Source: Buchnera aphidicola (Pseudoregma panicola) (GTDB lineage: Bacteria > Pseudomonadota > Gammaproteobacteria > Enterobacterales > Enterobacteriaceae). Taken from it: a stretch of DNA of 64,000 nucleotides. Positions 49,311 to 59,209 of the stretch are shown here, piece by piece. The notes under the pieces were generated by a model that saw nothing but the letters and a program-made list of their open reading frames with translations, made no database searches and was not told the DNA's origin. How positions within the stretch are numbered: the first letter of the stretch is position 1; each line of letters begins with the position of its first letter. The position numbers and the translations under genes are program-made. The DNA lies in assembly GCF_039376655.1 (NCBI RefSeq), contig NZ_CP135000.1, positions 1 through 64,000 on the forward strand, in the 5' to 3' direction.

Positions 49311-49814
49311 TTAATTTTCCACAATCATTATTATAGTTTTTCCTGATGTAATTTTTCCTGACATTTTTTTTATTTTTTTTATTTTTTCCATATTTGATAT
49401 AACAACTGGAGTAATAACAGATTTTGCATTTTTTTTTAACATTGGTAAGTCAAAAGTTATAATCAAATCTCCTATTTTTACTTTTTGATTTTCATTAGCA
49501 AATTTTTCAAATCCTTTACCTTTTAGTTTTATAGTGTCTATTCCAAAATGTACGAATAGTTCTATTCCTTCATCAGATTTTATTGAGAAAGCATGTAAAG
49601 TATTAAATATTTTACTTATTTTGCCATTAACTGGAGAAACAATACTATTTCCTGTAGGTTGTATTGCTATTCCATCTCCAACAATTTTATCTGAAAAAAC
49701 TATGTCTGGCACTTTTTCAATATTTATTATTTCTCCAGATAATGGAGCAAAAATTTCTGTTTGTTTATTTTCACAATTTTTTTTGTTTCCAAAAATATTA
49801 GAAAAAATACCCAT
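49311..49814 (-). CDS. crr: Glucose-type PTS enzyme IIA
   Basis: Phosphocarrier that passes phosphate from HPr to a IIBC permease. It has 167 residues (E. coli 169). The phosphorylated histidine is in [20 protein letters not shown]; the other active-site segment is [19 protein letters not shown]. Third gene of ptsH-ptsI-crr. Its permease is not in the window. Confidence 0.97.
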   Translation of the reverse strand: MGIFSNIFGNKKNCENKQTEIFAPLSGEIINIEKVPDIVFSDKIVGDGIAIQPTGNSIVSPVNGKISKIFNTLHAFSIKSDEGIELFVHFGIDTIKLKGKGFEKFANENQKVKIGDLIITFDLPMLKKNAKSVITPVVISNMEKIKKIKKMSGKITSGKTIIMIVEN

Positions 49815-49869
49815 TATTTTCTCCTAAATGTTTATTGCAATATATATTCTAAAATTTTTTTTTAATAAT

Positions 49870-51516
49870 TTAAAATGTTTTATTTTTTTTTTTAAAATAA
49901 CTTTTTCTAATTATTTTTTTTATATTAGGTATTTCAGGAGAATTAATGCTAAATTCATCTATACCAATTTTAATTAAAAATTTTGTTGCTAAAGGATTAC
50001 TTGCTAGTTCACCGCATATTCCTGTCCATTTCCCATTTTTATGAGATGATTTTACAACCATTTTTATTAATTTCATTACTGATGGATGCATAGGATCATA
50101 TAGATGAGAAACTAAATCATTTCCTCTATCAACAGCTAGTGTATATTGAGTTAAATCATTGCTTCCTATACTAAAAAAATCTACTTCTTTAGATAAAGAA
50201 TCAGATATTAAAGCAGCAGCTGGAGTTTCTATCATTATTCCTATTTTTATATTTTTATTAAAAGAAATATTTTCTTCTTTCAATTTTTTTTTAGCTCTTT
50301 TTAATTCTTTTTTTAAGAAATATATTTCTTCTAATGATATTATCATAGGAAACATTATTTTTAATTTTCCGAAATTAGAAGCTCTTAACATTGCTCTAAG
50401 TTGAGTCCTAATTATATTTATTTTTTTAGAATATATTCTTATAGCTCTATATCCTAAAAATGGATTTTCTTCTTTAGGTAAGTTTAAATATTTACAACTT
50501 TTATCACCTCCTATGTCTAATGTTCTCATTATTACTTCTTTATTTTTCATTTTTTCTATAATTTTTTTATAAACTATGAATTGTTCTTCTTCTGTAGGAA
50601 GTCTATTTTTACCCATATACAAAAATTCTGTTCTATATAGTCCTATGGATTGAGCTCCATTTTTTTTTGCTAGGCAAATATCATCTATTTTATTTATGTT
50701 TGCTCCTATTTTTATTTTTTTTCCATCTAAGGTTATAGCTTTTAAGTTTTTGAAAATTTCTAATTTTTGTTTATTTTTAAAAAAATTTTTTTTTATTTTT
50801 TTTTTTAATGTGATTATTTCTTTGTTAGGATTTATATAAATTTCATTATTTATACTGTCTAATATTATAAAATCTTTATTTTTTACTTGTTTAGTAATAT
50901 TTTTTACTCCAACTATTGCTGGTATTCCCAAAGATTTTGCTATTATAGAAGTATGAGATGTTTCTCCTCCTAACTCTGTAATAAAACCTAATATATTTTT
51001 TTTATTTATTTCAGAAGTTTCAGAAGGTGTTAGATCTTTGCATATTAAAATTACTTTTTTATCTATTTTGCTTAATTTTTTTATATTTACATTTAAAATA
51101 TTGTCTATTATTCTTTTTCCTATGTCTTTTATGTCTATAATTCTATTTTTTAAATATTTATTTTTTATTTTCCTCATTTTTTTTATTTGTTTTTTAATAA
51201 CTTTTTTTGTAGAAATTTCTGCTGTATATTTTTTATTTATATAATTTATTATATCTTTTGATAATTCATCATCTTGCAATATCATTATATGACCTTCAAA
51301 AATTTCTGATTTATCCTTTCCTATTTTTTTTTCTGTATATTTTTTTATTTTTTTTATTTGATTAACTGATTTTTTTATAGATTTCAAAAATTTTTTTATT
51401 TCTAATTTTATTTTTTTTTTTGAAATTTTTTCTTTTTTAATATTTTTTTTATATAAATTTATTAATAGCGCTTTTCCTAATGCTATTCCTTTTGAAACTA
51501 TAATTCCTGAAATCAT
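49870..51516 (-). CDS. ptsI: PTS enzyme I
   Basis: Takes phosphate from phosphoenolpyruvate and passes it to HPr. It has 548 residues (E. coli 575). The active-site histidine is in GGETSHTSIIAKSLGIPAIVG; the PEP-binding barrel has GLYRTEFLYM, the MRTLDIGGDK segment, and the C-terminal ICGELASNP. Operon with ptsH (53 bases upstream) and crr. Confidence 0.98.
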   Translation of the reverse strand: MISGIIVSKGIALGKALLINLYKKNIKKEKISKKKIKLEIKKFLKSIKKSVNQIKKIKKYTEKKIGKDKSEIFEGHIMILQDDELSKDIINYINKKYTAEISTKKVIKKQIKKMRKIKNKYLKNRIIDIKDIGKRIIDNILNVNIKKLSKIDKKVILICKDLTPSETSEINKKNILGFITELGGETSHTSIIAKSLGIPAIVGVKNITKQVKNKDFIILDSINNEIYINPNKEIITLKKKIKKNFFKNKQKLEIFKNLKAITLDGKKIKIGANINKIDDICLAKKNGAQSIGLYRTEFLYMGKNRLPTEEEQFIVYKKIIEKMKNKEVIMRTLDIGGDKSCKYLNLPKEENPFLGYRAIRIYSKKINIIRTQLRAMLRASNFGKLKIMFPMIISLEEIYFLKKELKRAKKKLKEENISFNKNIKIGIMIETPAAALISDSLSKEVDFFSIGSNDLTQYTLAVDRGNDLVSHLYDPMHPSVMKLIKMVVKSSHKNGKWTGICGELASNPLATKFLIKIGIDEFSINSPEIPNIKKIIRKSYFKKKNKTF

Positions 51517-51569
51517 AATTTTCCTTTAAAATTTAAATTGTATTATTATATATATTTTTTCAAATATTT

Positions 51570-51827
51570 TTATTTTAAGTTTGATATAAATTTTTCTAAA
51601 TGATATATTGCTTCTTTTTCATCTTTTCCTTCTGCAGTTATTTTAATTTTTTTTCCATATGAAAGTTCTAATGTTTGTATTTTAAATAAACTTTTTGCAT
51701 TAACAGTATTTTTTTCTAATGTTATAGTTATATTAGAAGTAAATTTTTTTGCTTCTTTAACGAATAAAGATGCTGGTCTTATATGAAGTCCATTTTTTAA
51801 TTTAATTTTTATTTCTTTTGTAAACAT
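51570..51827 (-). CDS. ptsH: Phosphocarrier protein HPr
   Basis: Carries phosphate from enzyme I to EIIA. It has 85 residues, the E. coli length, with the active histidine in NGLHIRPASLFVKEAK and the serine-46 region in NAKSLFKIQTLELS. First gene of the pts operon. cysK, found next to it in many relatives, is missing; the 240-base spacer to ligA shows no gene. Confidence 0.98.
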   Translation of the reverse strand: MFTKEIKIKLKNGLHIRPASLFVKEAKKFTSNITITLEKNTVNAKSLFKIQTLELSYGKKIKITAEGKDEKEAIYHLEKFISNLK

Positions 51828-52067
51828 TTTTTTCTTCTTATTAATTTTGAAATAATTATTAGTTTTTATTTATTATATTTTCATAAAAAAAATAAATATT
51901 TTAATTTTAAAATAACATGATTTTAAATAAAAATGTAAGCCTTTAAAAATTTATATAAATATTTTTTATATTTTTATATATAATTTAATAATTAAAAAAA
52001 AATAAAATATTTATTTTAAATATATAATTAAGTATTAAACTATTTTTAAAACTTAATTTATAAGATA

Positions 52068-53822
52068 ATGAACAATATTAATAATATAATTAAAAATTTA
52101 AGAAAAGAAATTGAGTTACATGAATATTTTTATAATGTATTAAATATTTCTTTAATATCAGATTATGAATATGACATTTTATTAAAAAAATTATCTAAAC
52201 TAGAAAAAAAATTTTTAGAACATGGTTTTTATAATTCTCCCACAAAAAAAATAGGAAATAATTTTTCTAAAGAATTTAAGTTATATAATCATATATCTCC
52301 TATGCTTTCATTAGAAAGTTTTCATAATGTAAGAAGTTTTTATAAATTTTATAATTTTATTGAAAAAAAAATTAATAGAAAAAATATAAAATTTTGTTGT
52401 GAATTGAAAATTGATGGAGTTGCTTTAAGTGTATTATATAAAGATAAATTATTAGTACATGCTCTTACTAGAGGAAATGGATATAAGGGAGAAGATGTAA
52501 CTAATAATATAAATGTAATAAAAAATTTACCTAAAAAATTATTAGGTAAACATGTTCCAAAACTATTAGAAGTTAGAGGTGAAGTTTTTATATTAAAATC
52601 TAATTTTTTAAATTTAAATAAAATTTTATATAATAATTTACAAAAATCTTTTTCAAATACTAGAAATATTGTTTCTGGAATTTTAAGAAGAAAAAAAAAT
52701 TCTTTTATTTTTTATAAAAAATTATTTTTTATTGCATATGGTGTTGGTTATGTATATCCAAACAATTATTTTAAAAGTCATTATTATATGTTATATAAGT
52801 TAAAATCTTTTGGTTTTTATATAAATAAATATAATTATTTTTGTAAAAAAAAATATAATGTTATAAATTTTTTTAAAAAAAGTCTATTAATGAGAAATAA
52901 AATTGATTTTGATATAGATGGAATAGTAATAAAATTAGATTCAATAAGTTTACAAAAAAAGATTGGATGTAATAATAAATTTCCAAAATGGGCTATAGCA
53001 ATTAAATTTGATACTGAAAATTTATTAACAAAAATATTAAAAGTAAATTTTGAGGTAGGACGAACTGGCATAATAACTCCTGTAGCAAAATTATCTCCTA
53101 TAAATTTTTCTGGAGTTGTAGTACAAAATGTATCTTTATATAATAAAGATAATATAAAAAATTTAAAAATAAATATAGGTTCTGATGTATTAGTTAAAAG
53201 ATCTGGAAACGTAATACCAAAAGTTGTAAAAGTTATTTTTAATAAAGATGATAAAAATTTAAAAAAAATATTTTTTCCAAAAAATTGTCCTTCTTGTAAT
53301 TCTAAATTAGTTTTAAATAAAAATAAAAAATTATATATGTGCATGAATGGAGTATTTTGTAAATCTCAAAAAAAAAAATTAATATTACATTTTTTTTCTA
53401 AAAATGGATTTAATATAATGGGAATAGGTATTAGAACTATTGAAATTTTAGTTAAAAGAAAAATAATAAACACTCCATTAGATATGTTTAAATTAAATGA
53501 AAAAAAAATATTAAAAATTAAAAATTTAAAAAAAAAAACGTTTATAAATATTTTAAATAAATTAAAAAAATATAAAAATATATATTTTTATAATTTTTTA
53601 TATGCATTGGGAATTCCAGAAATAGGAATATCTATTTCTAAAAATATTGCTAAGAATTTTAATTCTATAGAGGAATTTTTATATTGTATTAAAAATAATG
53701 ATTTTATTAAAATAAAAAATATAGGAAAAAAAATATCTAATAATATATATAATTTTTTTATTATTAATAATAATATGAAATATATTATAGAATTTTCTAA
53801 AAAATTAAAAATAATTTTTTAA
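52068..53822 (+). CDS. ligA: NAD-dependent DNA ligase lacking the BRCT domain
   Basis: Seals nicks using NAD. It has 584 residues, against 671 in E. coli. The adenylated lysine is K114 in CELKIDGVALS; the OB fold has FEVGRTGIITPVAKL; the four-cysteine zinc site is CPSC and CMNGVFC; the helix-hairpin-helix region ends the protein (LGIPEIGISISKNIA). The C-terminal BRCT domain is wholly missing, and tRNA-Lys begins 22 bases after the stop, so no coding remnant is left. Confidence 0.95.
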   Translation: MNNINNIIKNLRKEIELHEYFYNVLNISLISDYEYDILLKKLSKLEKKFLEHGFYNSPTKKIGNNFSKEFKLYNHISPMLSLESFHNVRSFYKFYNFIEKKINRKNIKFCCELKIDGVALSVLYKDKLLVHALTRGNGYKGEDVTNNINVIKNLPKKLLGKHVPKLLEVRGEVFILKSNFLNLNKILYNNLQKSFSNTRNIVSGILRRKKNSFIFYKKLFFIAYGVGYVYPNNYFKSHYYMLYKLKSFGFYINKYNYFCKKKYNVINFFKKSLLMRNKIDFDIDGIVIKLDSISLQKKIGCNNKFPKWAIAIKFDTENLLTKILKVNFEVGRTGIITPVAKLSPINFSGVVVQNVSLYNKDNIKNLKINIGSDVLVKRSGNVIPKVVKVIFNKDDKNLKKIFFPKNCPSCNSKLVLNKNKKLYMCMNGVFCKSQKKKLILHFFSKNGFNIMGIGIRTIEILVKRKIINTPLDMFKLNEKKILKIKNLKKKTFINILNKLKKYKNIYFYNFLYALGIPEIGISISKNIAKNFNSIEEFLYCIKNNDFIKIKNIGKKISNNIYNFFIINNNMKYIIEFSKKLKIIF

Positions 53823-53843
53823 TTTTTATTTAAAAAAAATTTT

Positions 53844-53916
53844 TGGGCTGTGCAGGATTTGAACCTGCGACCAATTGATTAAAAGTCAACTGCTCTACCA
53901 ACTGAGCTAACAACCC
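53844..53916 (-). tRNA. tRNA-Lys (anticodon TTT)
   Basis: A 73-base cloverleaf with acceptor arms GGGTTGT and ACAGCCC (one G-U pair), discriminator A, anticodon loop CTTTTAA and T-arm GCAGGTTCAAATCCTGC. Close to E. coli tRNA-Lys. No CCA encoded. Antisense to the flanking ligA and gltX. Confidence 0.96.
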
Positions 53917-53951
53917 ATATTTTAATAGTAAAAGTTAATAAATAAATTTTT

Positions 53952-54024
53952 TAGGTGATGCCGGATTTGAACCGACGACTTCCTCCGTGTAAAGGAGGTA
54001 CTCTACCAACTGAGTTAATCACCT
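53952..54024 (-). tRNA. tRNA-Val (anticodon TAC)
   Basis: Acceptor arms AGGTGAT and ATCACCT with discriminator A, anticodon loop TTTACAC, T-arm GTCGGTTCAAATCCGGC. Matches the E. coli valT-lysT neighbourhood. No CCA encoded. The first acceptor pair is A-T rather than G-C. Confidence 0.95.
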
Positions 54025-54151
54025 ATAAAAATAACTAATAATTTATTATTATAATATTTTTAATATTCACTAGTCAATATTTTTATTTATATTTTTTCAA
54101 ATTTTATTTTTGAAAAAATAATTTATAAAATATATATTTAAGAAAAATTTT

Positions 54152-55567
54152 ATGAAAATAAAAACTAGATTTGCTCCTAGTCCTACTGGAAATTTACATT
54201 TTGGAAACGTTAGAACTGCTTTATTTTCTTGGTTATTTGCTAAAAAAAATAAAGGAAAATTTATTCTTAGAATAGAAGATACTGATGTTGCAAGAAATGA
54301 TTTAAAATCAGTAAAAAATATTTTAGAAGTTATGAAATGGTTAGGTTTAAATTGGGATGAAAAAATATATTTTCAGAGTAAAAGATTTAGTTTTTATAAA
54401 AAAATAATTACTTTAATGTTAAAAAAAAAAGTTGCATATAAATGTTATTGTTCTGAAAGTGTTCTTAAAAATAAAAAAAAATATCAAATTTTAAAAAAAA
54501 AAAAACCTAAATATGACAGAACATGTAGAAATTTAAAAAACAACATTTTTTTGAAAAAAAAATCATTTGTAATAAGATTTAAAAATCCTAAGTCAGGATA
54601 TGTTGAATTTAATGATAAAATTAGAGGTATGATAAAATTTAATAATAGTGAATTAGATGATTTTATTATTCAACGAAGAGATGGAAATCCTACTTATAAT
54701 TTTTGTGTTGTTGTAGATGATTTAGACATGAAAATAACTCATGTTATTAGAGGTGAAGATCATATAAGCAATACTCCAAAGCAAATAAATATATTTTATT
54801 CTTTAAAAGCTAAAATTCCTATATATGCACATTTACCTATTATTTTAGATGAAAATAAAAAAAAAATTTCTAAAAAAAATAGTAATATAAACATTATTAA
54901 GTATTTTAAGGAAGGATTTTTACCTGAAGCAATATTAAATTATTTAGTAAGATTAGGTTGGTCTAATGGTAATAAAGAAATATTTAGTTTATACGAAATG
55001 AAAAAAAATTTTTCTTTAGATAATGTAGGTAAATCTTCTAGTATATTAAACATAAAAAGGTTATTGTATTTAAATAAATATTATATAAACAATATAATTT
55101 CTAGAAAAAAAATAATTTTATTATTAAAGTATTATTTTAAAAAAGAAAATATAAATATAAAATATGGACCTAATATTGAAGAAATTTTTAATTTATTTAA
55201 AAAGAGATGTTCTTCATTAAGAGAAATAGTTGTTTCTTCTAGTTATTTATATAATAAATTTTTAAATTTAAACAATATTTTTTTGACAAATTTATCTAAT
55301 AAATATGTATTAATTGTTTTTAAGATTTCTTATTATAATTTTAAATGTATAAATTTATGGAGTTCTTCTAAAATATGGAAAAAAATTGTTTTAATGTCAT
55401 TTAAAAATAAACTATATTTAAAAAATATAATTAATATATTAAGAGTAACTTTTACTGGTAAATTAAATTCTCCCAGTATTAGCAAAATTATTTTTTTAAT
55501 TGGGAAAAAAAAAATATTATTTAATTTAAAAAAATGTATTTTATTTTTAAAAAAATGTTTTATATAA
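54152..55567 (+). CDS. gltX: Glutamyl-tRNA synthetase
   Basis: Charges tRNA-Glu. It has 471 residues, the E. coli length. The HIGH-type motif is FAPSPTGNLHFGNVRTALFSW near residue 6-26, and the RIEDTD motif is present. The second ATP-binding motif, KMSKR in most members, reads KKISKKNS. The C-terminal anticodon-binding part is heavily drifted. AAGAAAA precedes the ATG. Confidence 0.96.
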   Translation: MKIKTRFAPSPTGNLHFGNVRTALFSWLFAKKNKGKFILRIEDTDVARNDLKSVKNILEVMKWLGLNWDEKIYFQSKRFSFYKKIITLMLKKKVAYKCYCSESVLKNKKKYQILKKKKPKYDRTCRNLKNNIFLKKKSFVIRFKNPKSGYVEFNDKIRGMIKFNNSELDDFIIQRRDGNPTYNFCVVVDDLDMKITHVIRGEDHISNTPKQINIFYSLKAKIPIYAHLPIILDENKKKISKKNSNINIIKYFKEGFLPEAILNYLVRLGWSNGNKEIFSLYEMKKNFSLDNVGKSSSILNIKRLLYLNKYYINNIISRKKIILLLKYYFKKENINIKYGPNIEEIFNLFKKRCSSLREIVVSSSYLYNKFLNLNNIFLTNLSNKYVLIVFKISYYNFKCINLWSSSKIWKKIVLMSFKNKLYLKNIINILRVTFTGKLNSPSISKIIFLIGKKKILFNLKKCILFLKKCFI

Positions 55568-55622
55568 ATTACTATTTTATATAATTTTTATATAATAAAA
55601 TTTTTTATTTTATAAAATTTTT

Positions 55623-55667
55623 ATTAATATTACATGATTTTTTTTTTTAATTTCATGTAATATTAAT
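55623..55667. terminator. Shared terminator between gltX and fliE
   Basis: Perfect 15-pair inverted repeat: ATTAATATTACATGA at 55623-55637 and its complement at 55653-55667, loop of 15 mostly T. It lies between convergent genes and is followed by TTTTTATA on the plus strand. Confidence 0.75.
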
Positions 55668-55682
55668 TTTTATATTTTAATT

Positions 55683-55991
55683 TTATATTTGCATATTCAT
55701 AATTTCTTGATATGCAGACATTATTTTATTCTTTACTCTTAAAGCAACTTCTAGGCATAATGAAGATTTTTCTAAATCTAACATTTTATCACTTATAGAT
55801 TTTTGTTCTATTTTATTATTTTTTAGTAATTTTTCTGTTTTATAGTTTTTTATTTCTATAAATTTATTTATTTTTTCAATTTTATGACTAAAAAATTTAT
55901 AAAAATTATTTTTAGATTTATTCTTTTTAATGTTTATTTTATTACTTAATTCATTAAATTTTGTTATAATATTATGCTTATTTATAATCAT
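55683..55991 (-). CDS. fliE: Flagellar hook-basal body protein FliE
   Basis: Links the MS ring to the proximal rod. It has 102 residues (E. coli 104). The N-terminal half is drifted, but the C-terminal SSLCLEVALRVKNKIMSAYQEIMNMQ is the clear FliE signature. It is divergent from fliF, with a 108-base spacer that must hold both promoters. Confidence 0.93.
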   Translation of the reverse strand: MIINKHNIITKFNELSNKINIKKNKSKNNFYKFFSHKIEKINKFIEIKNYKTEKLLKNNKIEQKSISDKMLDLEKSSLCLEVALRVKNKIMSAYQEIMNMQI

Positions 55992-56099
55992 ATTTTTTTT
56001 AAATATTTAGTTAAATTAAATTTAATTTTCATTATATCATATTTTATTTTAAAATATTTTAACATATATATATTATTTTTATAACATGAGAAAATTTTT

Positions 56100-58214
56100 A
56101 TGAATGAAAAACTATCATTTGAAAAAAAAATGGAAAAAAATAATTTTTTTGAATCTTTTTTTTATATTATAAAAAAAAATATTATTGTATCTTTAATTTT
56201 AGCATCATTATTTTTTACATCAGCATTTTCTATTTTTTTTTTATATAAATCTAATAATTATTTTACATTATATAATAATTTATCTAATGAGGATAAAAAT
56301 TCAATTATTTTAGAATTGTCTAGTATGAAAATTCCATATGAAATTGATTCTTCTGGAAATAAAATTAAAATACCTAAAAATTTAATTTATAAGGTAAGAA
56401 TGGATTTATCAGAAAAGGGAATTCCTAAAGAAAATATAGATGGTTTTGAAATATTAGATAAAGAAAAATTTGGAGAAAGTCAATTTCATGAAAAAATAAA
56501 TTATCAAAGAGCATTAGAAGGAGAATTATCAAAAACTATAATGAAAATAGATGCTATTAAAAATGCTTCTGTTCATTTAGTAATTAATTCTAAGTCAATT
56601 TTTATAGATAATGATATAGATTCATCTGCATCAATTTTATTAACATTAAAATTTGGAAAATATTTAGATTCAAGAAAAATTGATGCAATTTTACATTTAG
56701 TATCTACAAGTGTATCTGGATTGAAATATAAAAACATAACTATAGTAGATCAATATGGAAATTTTTTAAATAAATTATCAGATATAGACATATATGGAAA
56801 TAACAAGTTATCATATATAAATGATATAGAAAAAAAATATAAAAGAAAAATTGAAGAAATTCTAATTCCATTATTTGGAATAAATAATGTACATGCTCAG
56901 GTAACAGCTCAAATAAATTTTGATAAAAAAGAAAAAGTAGAAGAAAAATATAAGCCTAATTCGAATGTTTTTGACAAATCTATTAGATCTAATCAAAGTA
57001 TTTATAGCAAAGAATTTCATAGTGAAAATAAAAATATTAATGCACAAGAAAATTATTTAAAAAAAAAAGATAATAAAGATATAGAAAATAAAGTTAATTC
57101 TAACATGTCTAACAAAGATATAAATTTTAAAAATAACACCAATATTAATGAAAATAATAAAAATTTTATAGATAATGGCGATTATGTTTCAAATTATGAC
57201 AATACTACTAATTATGAATTAGATCATAATATTACAAATACTAAAATGAATGTAGGAAATTTGAAAAGAATTTCTGTGGGTGTTGTAATAAATTATGTAA
57301 AAAATTCTAATGGAAAATTTATACCATTAAATAAAAATGAAATTGAAAAAATAAAATGTTTAGTAAAAAATTCAATAGGATTTTCTGAAGAAAGAGGAGA
57401 TACTGTAGATTTAGTCAATTCATTATTTTTTCAACATCCTGAAATTAAAAAAGAAAAAAAAATATTTGTAGAAAAGAATTATCTAGATATTTTTTTTAAA
57501 AATTTTTTGTTTATTTTGTCAATAATTATATTATTAATATTTTTTTATGAATTTTTATTAAAAAAAATATTTTTTTATATATTCTATAATAATAAAAAAA
57601 ATGATAAAAATATAAGTAATAAAGATATAAATGATAAAAATATAAGTAATAAAGATATAAATGATAAAAATATAAGTAATAAAGATATAAATGATAAAAA
57701 TATAAGTAATAAAGATATAAATGATAAAAATATAAGTAATAAAGATATAAATGATAAAAATATAAGTAATAAAGATATAAATGATAAAAATATAAGTAAT
57801 AAAGATATAAATGATAAAAATATAAGTAATAAAGATATAAATGATAAAAATATAAGTAATAAAGATATAAATGATAAAAATATAAGTAATAAAGATATAA
57901 ATGATAAAAATATAAGTAATAAAGATATAAATGATAAAAATATAAGTAATAAAGATATAAATGATAAAAATATAAGTAATAAAGATATAAATGATAAAAA
58001 TATAAGTAATAAAGATATAAATGATAAAAATATAAGTAATAAAGATATAAATGATAAAAATATAAGTAATAAAGATATAAATGATAAAATTAAAAAACAA
58101 AAAAATTCTAATGCATTAGTAATTACTAAACATAATAAAGAAAACAAAAATATTTTTGAAAAAAAATCTTTATTTATAGCAAAAATTATTAAAAATTGGA
58201 TAAATAAAAAATGA
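56100..58214 (+). CDS. fliF: Flagellar MS-ring protein FliF with 16-fold decapeptide repeat
   Basis: Forms the membrane ring of the flagellar basal body and houses the export gate. It has membrane helices at about 28-48 and 467-487, with a periplasmic domain between (GESQFHEKINYQRALEGELSKTI, then RISVGVVINY). The cytoplasmic tail contains 16 copies of DKNISNKDIN (about residues 502-661) before the FliG-binding end IAKIIKNWINKK. The total is 704 residues; without the repeat it would be 544, against 552 in E. coli, so the repeat is an added linker. It overlaps fliG by four bases (ATGA). Confidence 0.96.
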   Translation: MNEKLSFEKKMEKNNFFESFFYIIKKNIIVSLILASLFFTSAFSIFFLYKSNNYFTLYNNLSNEDKNSIILELSSMKIPYEIDSSGNKIKIPKNLIYKVRMDLSEKGIPKENIDGFEILDKEKFGESQFHEKINYQRALEGELSKTIMKIDAIKNASVHLVINSKSIFIDNDIDSSASILLTLKFGKYLDSRKIDAILHLVSTSVSGLKYKNITIVDQYGNFLNKLSDIDIYGNNKLSYINDIEKKYKRKIEEILIPLFGINNVHAQVTAQINFDKKEKVEEKYKPNSNVFDKSIRSNQSIYSKEFHSENKNINAQENYLKKKDNKDIENKVNSNMSNKDINFKNNTNINENNKNFIDNGDYVSNYDNTTNYELDHNITNTKMNVGNLKRISVGVVINYVKNSNGKFIPLNKNEIEKIKCLVKNSIGFSEERGDTVDLVNSLFFQHPEIKKEKKIFVEKNYLDIFFKNFLFILSIIILLIFFYEFLLKKIFFYIFYNNKKNDKNISNKDINDKNISNKDINDKNISNKDINDKNISNKDINDKNISNKDINDKNISNKDINDKNISNKDINDKNISNKDINDKNISNKDINDKNISNKDINDKNISNKDINDKNISNKDINDKNISNKDINDKNISNKDINDKNISNKDINDKNISNKDINDKIKKQKNSNALVITKHNKENKNIFEKKSLFIAKIIKNWINKK
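57601..58089 (+). repeat. Tandem array of 16 identical 30-bp units inside fliF
   Basis: The unit, ATGATAAAAATATAAGTAAT followed by AAAGATATAA, repeats 16 times without a single difference from 57601 to 58080, plus a 9-base partial copy. The 30-base period keeps the frame, giving DKNISNKDIN per unit. There are no spacers, so it is a minisatellite and not a CRISPR array. The perfect identity suggests recent expansion or ongoing homogenisation. Confidence 0.97.
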
Positions 58215-59209
58215 ACAAAGATATTGATGGTTATACAAAAAGTGCATGTTTATTATTTTTTTTAGGAATAAAAAAAAGTATAGAAATATTAAAACATTTT
58301 AATCTAAATGACAAAAAAAAAATAATATTAAAGTTATCAGACGCTTCGACATTATCTAAAAAAAATATAGATATATCTATAAAGTGTTATAAAGAACACT
58401 ACAAAAATTTATTTTTTAATAAAAAAAAATATTTTAATATTTATTTTGAATCTATAATTAATAAATCTTTTGATAAAAAAGATAATTTGTTTTTAATAGA
58501 TAATATTAAAAATAAAAAAAAATTTTTTAAAAACATAAAAAAAATAAATTCAAATGATGCTAAATATTGCTATTTAATTTTAAAAAAAGAACATCCTCAA
58601 ATAATTTCTATTTTTTTAAAATATTTGAATAAAAATAAATCTTTTAAAATTTTATCTTTTTTTAAAAAAAATTATAAATATGAAATTATTAAAAGAATGT
58701 TTAATAATAAAAAACTTAATAAATTTTCTGAGAATGAATTTTTTAAAATAATTAATTCTATTTTTAAAAAAAAAAAAATAAAAAAAAAATATAATTTTAA
58801 TGAAGCAATAAAAATTTTTAATTTATTTTCTAAAAAAGAAAAAATTTTTATGTTAAAAAATTGTTTTAAAAAAAATAATAGTATTAGAAAAAAAATTATT
58901 TGTGAAATGTTATCTTTTGAAGACATTTTTAATATAAATGATAATAATATATATATTTTGTTAAAATATGTTAAGAAAAAAATTTTATGTATGTCTATAA
59001 AAAATTTAGAAGAAAAATTTAAAAATAAAATTTTAGCAAATATGTCTAAAAGACAATTATATTATTTTTTTGAAATAATAAAAGACAGTAATTTAAAAAT
59101 TTCTGATTTAGATATAAAAAATAGTAGAAATAGTATTTTACATACTTTAAAAATTTTATTAAAAAAAAATATATTAATATTAGAAGATATAGAGAAAATT
59201 TATGCATAA
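58211..59209 (+). CDS. fliG: Flagellar motor switch protein FliG
   Basis: Rotor protein that binds FliF and, in motile cells, interacts with the stator. It has 332 residues (E. coli 331). The middle domain has KKEHPQIISIFLKYLN; the C-terminal part has NMSKRQLYYFFEIIKDSN. Charged residues of the torque helix are hard to assign because of drift. motA/motB are not in the window. Overlaps fliF by 4 and fliH by 8 bases. Confidence 0.93.
   Translation: MNKDIDGYTKSACLLFFLGIKKSIEILKHFNLNDKKKIILKLSDASTLSKKNIDISIKCYKEHYKNLFFNKKKYFNIYFESIINKSFDKKDNLFLIDNIKNKKKFFKNIKKINSNDAKYCYLILKKEHPQIISIFLKYLNKNKSFKILSFFKKNYKYEIIKRMFNNKKLNKFSENEFFKIINSIFKKKKIKKKYNFNEAIKIFNLFSKKEKIFMLKNCFKKNNSIRKKIICEMLSFEDIFNINDNNIYILLKYVKKKILCMSIKNLEEKFKNKILANMSKRQLYYFFEIIKDSNLKISDLDIKNSRNSILHTLKILLKKNILILEDIEKIYA

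Noticed and set aside
57601-58089. Possible CRISPR array
   Set aside because: The units abut directly with no spacers and encode part of FliF in frame.
57558-58147. Two long minus-strand reading frames (about 180 and 187 codons) opposite the fliF repeat
   Set aside because: They exist only because a 30-base stop-free unit is repeated 16 times; the predicted products are simple hydrophobic repeats with no start signal.
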